In this document: one piece after another, positions 41,245 to 46,471 of the stretch
Layout of the letters: each line of letters begins with the position of its first letter
Position numbering within the stretch: position 1 is the first letter of the stretch
DNA from: Gemmataceae bacterium
Lineage (GTDB): Bacteria; Planctomycetota; Planctomycetia; Gemmatales; Gemmataceae
Length of the DNA stretch: 46,471 nucleotides
Assembly: GCA_026419115.1 (NCBI GenBank)
Contig: JAOAAA010000011.1
Span: 1 to 46,471 of the forward strand
Direction: 5' to 3'
Notes under the pieces: model-generated
The model's input: the letters and a program-made list of their open reading frames with translations, nothing else
The model's database searches: none
Told to the model about the DNA's origin: nothing
Program-made: the position numbers and the translations under genes

Positions 41245-41962
41245 AACTATAGGTTTTCATGATATTGTCGCTAGGTAAAATCTCATTCACGGGACCATGA
41301 GCTACCACTTTTCGATTCAACAAGATCACCCGATCGAAATAGGCTTTCACGGTCTGTAAATCGTGATGCACCACGACAAGGGTTTTGCCCGCATTTCGTA
41401 AATCGTGCAGGATTTGCACAATGGCCTTCTCGGTCATGGCATCGACCCCCTGAAAGGGTTCATCCATCAAATACAGGTCGGCATTCTGTGCCAGGGCCCG
41501 CGCTAAAAAAACCCGTTGTTGTTGTCCGCCGGAAAGTTGGCCAATTTGTCGATGCTTTAATTCTGACAGCCCGACACGTTCTAACGCTTCTTGGGTCCTT
41601 TTTTTTTCAGGGGTTCTGGGACGTCGAAACCACCCCAGCGAGCCATAGGTTCCCATGATTGCGACATCCCAGACCGTTGCCGGAAAATCCCAATCGACCG
41701 TGGCCCGTTGCGGCACATAAGCCACCCGAAGCCGATGTTCGTTCAGGGAGCCTCCAAAAAAGTGCGCTCGACCATCCTGTTTGGGGATCAAATCGAGTGC
41801 GGCCTTTAACAGCGTCGATTTCCCCGCACCATTAGGGCCGACCACGGCCTCGATGACCCCCATTGGAATTGTGAGGTTCACGCTCTCTAAAACCGTTTTC
41901 TCACGATAAGAGATCGTTAGATTTTCGATTTCCAGAACCGAAGAGTGTTCCATAGTTGCCAT
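41243..41962 (-). CDS. ABC transporter ATP-binding protein, zinc/manganese/iron type
   Basis: 239 residues from ATG 41962, with GAGG 4 bases upstream (a second ATG at 41953 is an alternative). The ORF extends 138 codons further but the extra sequence is not protein-like. Walker A VGPNGAGKS (41-49), signature QLSGGQQQR (142-150), Walker B LYLMDEP (163-169) and the switch His in VVHHD are all present. AYVPQRATVDWDFPATVWDVA is typical of the Zn/Mn family (ZnuC/MntB/ScaC). No permease or binding-protein gene is next to it on either side, so it is an orphan. Substrate metal is not determined. Confidence 0.88.
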   Translation of the reverse strand: MATMEHSSVLEIENLTISYREKTVLESVNLTIPMGVIEAVVGPNGAGKSTLLKAALDLIPKQDGRAHFFGGSLNEHRLRVAYVPQRATVDWDFPATVWDVAIMGTYGSLGWFRRPRTPEKKRTQEALERVGLSELKHRQIGQLSGGQQQRVFLARALAQNADLYLMDEPFQGVDAMTEKAIVQILHDLRNAGKTLVVVHHDLQTVKAYFDRVILLNRKVVAHGPVNEILPSDNIMKTYS

Positions 41963-42123
41963 TATATACCTCGGCTGGGTCCTCTTCGCACAAAGCCGAG
42001 CGTTTTTTAGCTTTGCTTCGTTCTTGTGGCTGGTGCTGTTTTTGACCTTGTTCATTTTGTTGCCTTGAGGTATGTCTGGGTTATCTGGGTAAATATCTGG
42101 GTCATTGATCGCAAGGAATAAGG

Positions 42124-43113
42124 ATGAACCTGCCAAACAAAAAAAAGACCTTTCGATGGCTACCGATCCTCTGTGGTGTCGGGGTTGTCCTGATCGCCTT
42201 AGGTTTTTGGCAGCGAGATTATGGGCTTTCCTATTACACCGCTTATCAGATTCGGAAAGCGTCCGAGGCAGAACGCCTCGAACTCGCCAAAAAATTGGTC
42301 TATCAACATCCGCACGGTCCGAATCGACTCGTGGTTTTGTTGAATGATACTGATGAAAGTTTATCGATCGTGGCAAGGTCGGCCTTGGAAACTTATCTGA
42401 TCAATGCTCAGGTCCCCCCAACGGAGAAAGCGAATCTCATAAACCGCTTAGATCGTTCCCGATCCACCTTCAACGATAATGGGCAATTAGCATTATTGGA
42501 ACTCATACCTGCCCTTCACCAAGCCCAATTCCCCGAATCTTCTACCTTAAGCCGGTCTTGGTTGGAAAGTGGTCTCAAAAGTCCTTCAAGTTTGCAAAAG
42601 GTCAAAGCGATTGCTCTGATTATGAAATACAACGAAGAATTACTCCCTCAAGTTCTCCCCTTAGTTTCGGACGAAAATCCGAATGTTCGCCGTGCCACCA
42701 TTCTTGCTCTCGGACCCGTTCGTGAGGGGAAACCCAATCTCCTAGACGATGAAGACCTCCTGAAAAGTTTGCACGATAGCGATGACGAAGTTCGCCAACT
42801 CGGTGAACTTGCCCTGCGTAGCCGTGGACGAAATTCAAGGGAAATTTCCTTGGGCAAAAGCTACACCCATCCGAAAGCAGCTGAGCGGCAAAAACTGTTG
42901 AATGAACTTGCCAGCGAAGACGAATTGGATATTTCTGCGTGGCTCGAAAGATTGAGTTACGATCACGATGCTGCCGTGCGGGCTGGTGTCGCCCGACTGA
43001 TGGCCATGCTCGAAAAACCGGATCGGGAACGACTCAAATCGTTAGCCCAAAACGATTCCGATCCGACGGTTCGCCGAATTGCCGATTTCTATTTAGATAA
43101 AACGGGGCCATAA
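42124..43113 (+). CDS. HEAT-repeat protein with N-terminal membrane anchor
   Basis: 329 residues. Residues 12-28 (LPILCGVGVVLIALGFW) form a transmembrane segment near the N-terminus, so the rest probably faces the periplasm. Repeats of HEAT type follow in two blocks, for example VLLNDTDESLSIVARSALE, VSDENPNVRRATILALG, LHDSDDEVRQLGELALRS and AQNDSDPTVRRIADFYL, with D-x-x-x-V-R-x-x-A signatures. Such repeats bind proteins. Function unknown. AAGGAATAAGG precedes the ATG. It diverges from the ABC ATPase gene; the gap has three TCTGGGT copies (42076-42103). Confidence 0.85.
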   Translation: MNLPNKKKTFRWLPILCGVGVVLIALGFWQRDYGLSYYTAYQIRKASEAERLELAKKLVYQHPHGPNRLVVLLNDTDESLSIVARSALETYLINAQVPPTEKANLINRLDRSRSTFNDNGQLALLELIPALHQAQFPESSTLSRSWLESGLKSPSSLQKVKAIALIMKYNEELLPQVLPLVSDENPNVRRATILALGPVREGKPNLLDDEDLLKSLHDSDDEVRQLGELALRSRGRNSREISLGKSYTHPKAAERQKLLNELASEDELDISAWLERLSYDHDAAVRAGVARLMAMLEKPDRERLKSLAQNDSDPTVRRIADFYLDKTGP

Positions 43114-43223
43114 ACTCCTACGGCAGGACAAAGTATCTTTCTTACCCATTCTGAGCAACGGATTTCCTTGGATCAGACCGAGCTTCCTGTCGAGCTTCCT
43201 ATAATGATTCCAAGGTGAATGCC

Positions 43224-44333
43224 ATGAAATCGATCCGTTTTATCATGGTCGGCGGCTTCCTAGGTGCCGGTAAAACCACGACCCTAGCCCGACTCGCACA
43301 CGAGTACATGAAATCCGGCCTGCGCGTGGGAGTGGTGACGAATGACCAAGCCGAAGACCTTGTCGATACCCATAATCTTCGTTCACAAGGATTCCACGTG
43401 GCCGAGGTCCCCGGCGCCTGTTTTTGCTGCAAATTCGATGAACTTATCCAACGAGCTGGCGAACTTCGCGATGACCAAAAGCCCGATCTGATTCTTGCCG
43501 AGCCGGTTGGCAGTTGTACCGATTTAGTGGCAACGGTCGTGCAACCTCTTCGGGACCTGCATCAGGGCTATTATTCGGTGGCTCCCTTTGTGGTGTTGTT
43601 CAAGCCTTCGCATGGTTTAAGAATCCTTCGTGGACAACCGGCAGGGTTTTCCCCAAAAGCGGCCTACATCTTTAAAAAACAACTCGAAGAGGCCGACGCG
43701 ATTGTCATTAATCGCCTTGATGAGATTCAACCCGATGAATTGAAGGAACTTCAATCACTGTTAGCAGAGAAATATCCCAACACCCCCGTACTAGCTATCT
43801 CGGCCAAAACGGGTCAAGGATTTGATGTTCTCAAAGAACTCCTCGCTCAAGAGGGACATTTTGGGCAAAAGATATTGGACATCGATTACGATACCTACGC
43901 CGAGGGGGAGGCAGAATTAGGATGGTTGAACTGCTCGGCGAATTTTCAATCTCAGGTATCGTTTTCACTCGACGAATTGTTGCTTGAGGTGATTTCAACC
44001 CTTCGTGAAAAACTCTTGAGTTTAGGCGGTGAGGTGGCTCATTTAAAAATCATTGGGATGGAAACGCACGGGACCTATGCCGTGGCGAATTTAGTGAGTA
44101 ATTTGACTGCGGTGGAGCTTTCGTTACCTTCGCACGCTCATTTGAACGAAGTGGATTTAATCGTAAATGCGCGAGTGGCAATGGACCCGAATCAGTTGGA
44201 GCGGGAAGTGCAACAAACCATCGGTCAAGCGGCTCAGACTCGACAGGCATTGGTCGAGTTTCGGAAATCCCAAAGCCTACGTCCCGGCCGCCCGACCCCG
44301 ACGCATCGCTATTCTACCCCTGTGAATTTCTAA
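43224..44333 (+). CDS. CobW/COG0523 family metal-chaperone GTPase
   Basis: 369 residues. MVGGFLGAGKTTTL (8-21) is the Walker A; GACFCC (64-69) carries the CxCC-type metal site of the family; PDLILAEPVGSCTDL gives Walker B. The G4 motif is INRLDE rather than NKxD. The C-terminal half is a CobW_C-like domain, recognised less surely. Members deliver zinc or cobalt to client enzymes. The start is the ATG at 43224, with AAGG upstream; an in-frame GTG at 43215 is an alternative, and the ATG at 43219 is out of frame. It lies 59 bases before the deacetylase gene. Confidence 0.92.
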   Translation: MKSIRFIMVGGFLGAGKTTTLARLAHEYMKSGLRVGVVTNDQAEDLVDTHNLRSQGFHVAEVPGACFCCKFDELIQRAGELRDDQKPDLILAEPVGSCTDLVATVVQPLRDLHQGYYSVAPFVVLFKPSHGLRILRGQPAGFSPKAAYIFKKQLEEADAIVINRLDEIQPDELKELQSLLAEKYPNTPVLAISAKTGQGFDVLKELLAQEGHFGQKILDIDYDTYAEGEAELGWLNCSANFQSQVSFSLDELLLEVISTLREKLLSLGGEVAHLKIIGMETHGTYAVANLVSNLTAVELSLPSHAHLNEVDLIVNARVAMDPNQLEREVQQTIGQAAQTRQALVEFRKSQSLRPGRPTPTHRYSTPVNF

Positions 44334-44392
44334 TTTCAACCAAGAGAATTCCTCAGTGAACTCTTACTTTCCAGACAGAGAATCGAACGATC

Positions 44393-45169
44393 ATGAGTTT
44401 AGAATCATTAGATATTGTTGCGGTGGCCCCTCATCCAGATGATCTCGAAATCACCTGCGGGGGGACACTCGCTAAATTAGTGCGTCAAGGATATAAAGTG
44501 GGTATTTTTGATCTCACGACAGGAGAACCCACCCCACGCGGTACCGAAGAAAAACGCGCCCAAGAGGCCGAACGTGCCCGAGAGATTCTCGGGGTACAAG
44601 TGCGAATTCAAATTGGCTTGCCCAATCGCATTCTGATGGATGGCCCCGAGGCCCGCTTCGCCGTCGCGACCCAATTACGAAAGTATCGCCCCAAAATGAT
44701 TCTCACAGTGGCCGGTCGAACCCCTGCGGCTTCGCCCGATCATCACCAAGCCCATCTGATTGCCGAGGCTTCTCGTTTCTACTCCCAATTAACCAAATGG
44801 GATGATCGATTCGATCAGACCGCACCCTATCGGGTTCCTCATTTGATTTATGCCCCGTTCCCTTCCGATGCCGAACAACGGATTTGGCATTCGACTTTCG
44901 TGATTGATATTAGCGATACGATGGAGCAAAAACTGGAAGCGATTCGCGCCTATGAATCCCAATTCGATGCCGAACGATTTGCCCGTGTGAAGCACTTTAT
45001 CACAGGAGCGAATACCTTCATTGGTGCACGATGCGGGTTCATGTACGGGGAATTGTTTGCCCTTCCCCATCCCGTTGGTGCCTCGGATTTGGTCAGCCTT
45101 GTTCTCGGCGGAAAAGGATCGATTGCCCCCGTGCAACTGCCCGGTAAAGACCATCTTCCGCTCAATTGA
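44393..45169 (+). CDS. LmbE/PIG-L zinc deacetylase, BshB1-like
   Basis: 258 residues. The zinc and catalytic motif is VAPHPDDLE (11-19). The following pattern (CGGTLAKLVRQGYKVGIFDL, TTGEPTPRGTEEKR, ILGVQVRIQIGLPN) and a later SPDHHQAH motif resemble BshB1, the enzyme that deacetylates GlcNAc-malate in bacillithiol synthesis. A role in mycothiol-like or other GlcNAc deacetylation cannot be excluded. Neither BshA nor BshC is nearby. It follows the CobW gene by 59 bases on the same strand, so co-transcription is likely, and a zinc enzyme next to a metal chaperone is plausible. Confidence 0.85.
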   Translation: MSLESLDIVAVAPHPDDLEITCGGTLAKLVRQGYKVGIFDLTTGEPTPRGTEEKRAQEAERAREILGVQVRIQIGLPNRILMDGPEARFAVATQLRKYRPKMILTVAGRTPAASPDHHQAHLIAEASRFYSQLTKWDDRFDQTAPYRVPHLIYAPFPSDAEQRIWHSTFVIDISDTMEQKLEAIRAYESQFDAERFARVKHFITGANTFIGARCGFMYGELFALPHPVGASDLVSLVLGGKGSIAPVQLPGKDHLPLN

Positions 45170-45394
45170 TCGAACGCGAGACCAAACCACGAAAATTGCC
45201 TGAGCCTCCCATTGGCTTCCGGCGAGATTCAACCCATCGCCTCATCCATTGATCACAGGCCATAATCAAAAAAATTCTTCCATCTCGAAACTTTTTTTAG
45301 TGACATCTCTCAAAATCGATTAAAATATCCCTAAACATAACGAGTCTTTGGTGTCGCCGAGAGTTTATTCCCAAGTCAGAAAGAATCGGTGCCC

Positions 45395-46471
45395 ATGCAC
45401 GAATTGCAGTTACGATCTTTGCTCGATGGTTTACGAGACCCCCGCTTGCTCGCACCCGAAAAATTTCACGAAATCGTGCATCTCTGGCTCCCCGAATGTC
45501 GGGAATTGGCGGTCATTTCTGCCGAGTTGGTCTATCGGGGTTGGTTGACTCCCTTCCAAATTAGCACACTGATTCAGAACAAAAAAAAGAGTCTGTTCCT
45601 CGGTTCGTATGTGCTCGAAGATGTCATTGGTGAAGGAGGAATGGGAATCGTCTATCGGGCAAGGAACTGGAAACTGGATCTTCCGGTGGCCATCAAAATT
45701 GCCCGTCCCGAAAAGGTCACTTCGCCCAAGCAAGTGGCTCGCTTTATTCGTGAAATACAGGCCTTGGCCGAACTAAAACATCCTCACATAATCGAAGCAA
45801 TCGATGCCGGCTTTGTCGAGAATCGCCTGTATTTCGTGATGGAATATGTCGGGGGCGGCGACCTTGGGAAACTGCTCGAACAGAAAGGCCCTCTTTCCGT
45901 TTCGGACGTTTGCCTTTTTGCTATTCAAGTGGCCGATGCCCTACAGTACCTTTCTTCTTTGGGGATTGTTCATCGGGATATTAAACCGGGCAATTTGCTC
46001 CTAAGCAAAGAAGACCGTCAGATTAAATTGTTGGATATGGGATTAGCTCGCCTCCAAAAAGGAGGGGATTCGATTGTGCATCCAGCTCTCACGGGGACTG
46101 GTACGATCTTGGGAACCCCTGAGTATATGGCACCGGAACAAGTGGGTAACCCCTCGGCGATCGACATACGCAGCGATCTTTATTCTCTCGGCTGTACGTT
46201 GTATCATCTGTTAACGGGTCACCCACCTTTTGAAGGCAAATCCGCCGTCGAGTTGATGCATAAACACGTTTCTCATACGCCGGTCCCGCTTAAATTTTTG
46301 CGGCAGGACCTGCCACCTCAAGTCATCGAGGTGATCGAAAAGCTCATGAGTAAACGTCAACGGGACCGGTATTCAGAACCTCATGAGATTGTTGGACAAT
46401 TGCTTCCCTTTGTGCAGGAATCGAGTCAAACCTGTGACCAGTTTTCCTATTGGGCCGAGATTCAACATAAG
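45395..46471 (+). CDS. Ser/Thr protein kinase, N-terminal part (runs off the right edge)
   Basis: 359 residues seen. Residues 1-68 are helical and end with LTPFQISTLIQNKKKSLFLG, as in the pseudokinase at 3089. The kinase domain begins at 71: GEGGMGIV loop, VAIKIA (Lys101), Glu120 (FIREIQAL), HRDIKPGN (Asp195), DMG (214-216) in place of DFG, GTPEYMAPE, DLYSLGC. The Met in DMG is seen in other bacterial kinases and need not remove activity, so an active enzyme is expected. The domain ends near 345 and the chain continues beyond the window. The start ATG has no strong ribosome-binding site but fits the family's usual start. Confidence 0.9.
   Translation, partial: MHELQLRSLLDGLRDPRLLAPEKFHEIVHLWLPECRELAVISAELVYRGWLTPFQISTLIQNKKKSLFLGSYVLEDVIGEGGMGIVYRARNWKLDLPVAIKIARPEKVTSPKQVARFIREIQALAELKHPHIIEAIDAGFVENRLYFVMEYVGGGDLGKLLEQKGPLSVSDVCLFAIQVADALQYLSSLGIVHRDIKPGNLLLSKEDRQIKLLDMGLARLQKGGDSIVHPALTGTGTILGTPEYMAPEQVGNPSAIDIRSDLYSLGCTLYHLLTGHPPFEGKSAVELMHKHVSHTPVPLKFLRQDLPPQVIEVIEKLMSKRQRDRYSEPHEIVGQLLPFVQESSQTCDQFSYWAEIQHK

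Noticed and set aside
41963-42376. 138-codon upstream extension of the ABC ATPase
   Set aside because: The extra residues are Arg/Asn-rich, non-conserved and antisense to the HEAT gene start; a good ATG with GAGG lies at 41962.
1-46471. tRNA, rRNA, riboswitch, insertion sequence or prophage genes
   Set aside because: Reading both strands for TPsiC-like GGTTCGA arms, transposase and integrase motifs and known riboswitch cores gave nothing convincing. This is by eye; tRNAscan-SE and Infernal would settle it.

Overview
The window looks like chromosomal DNA of a planctomycete, most likely of the Gemmata group (Gemmatales). The evidence is protein content: a leucine-rich-repeat protein that opens with the short 'repeat-companion' (TIGR02996-type) motif, four Ser/Thr kinase-fold proteins, two of them with the planctomycete-style helical N-terminal lead-in, two secreted PQQ-like propellers starting with the WPQWRGPNRDG motif, a secreted Cys-type sulfatase, a SEC-C/TPR protein and a two-gene ATPase pair of the exopolysaccharide type. 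This is an inference from remembered families; no rRNA or tRNA gene was seen to anchor it. Genes are mostly monocistronic or in two-gene units. I saw no prophage, transposase or CRISPR array.

Layout. 1-5 kb: an Hsp70-family gene cut by the left edge, a SCO1-type copper/thiol protein, a FemAB-like acyltransferase and a membrane-anchored pseudokinase. 5-11.5 kb: the SEC-C/TPR protein, a family-25-type glycosyltransferase, a PQQ-like propeller, a Bax-inhibitor-1-like membrane protein and a FIST sensor protein. 11.7-15.5 kb: an ExeA-type AAA ATPase followed by a BY-kinase-like protein with a degenerate nucleotide site, then a DUF3748/YidR-like propeller. 15.6-20 kb: the flagellar filament set flagellin-fliD-fliS on the minus strand. 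20-28 kb: an unknown 173-residue protein, an FHA-GAF-HD-GYP signalling protein, BioF, a membrane protein, ATP-dependent PEP carboxykinase and NAD(P)HX dehydratase. 28-34 kb: a sulfur region with sulfatase, ATP sulfurylase, a second PQQ-like propeller, and a cysH-rrf2 unit. 34-36 kb: a nitrilase-type hydrolase behind a Ser/Thr kinase whose N-terminus resembles nucleoside 2-deoxyribosyltransferase or TIR-like domains. 36.5-46.5 kb: a HemL-like aminotransferase, a methyltransferase, a thioredoxin-like [2Fe-2S] ferredoxin, the LRR protein, a Zn/Mn-type ABC ATPase, a HEAT-repeat protein, a CobW-type GTPase, a BshB1-like deacetylase and a kinase cut by the right edge.

How the parts fit. Sulfatase, ATP sulfurylase and APS reductase would carry sulfate from an ester to sulfite, and the Rrf2 regulator downstream of cysH probably controls at least part of this; a clean promoter with a palindrome over its -10 lies upstream of cysH. 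The ABC ATPase, CobW protein and BshB1-like deacetylase suggest metal and thiol handling. The least described items are the kinase with the nucleotide-enzyme-like N-terminus and its nitrilase partner, the degenerate BY-kinase beside the ExeA-type ATPase, and a recurring pattern of short direct repeats that start at or over the 3' ends of genes, twice with an identical 26-base period.
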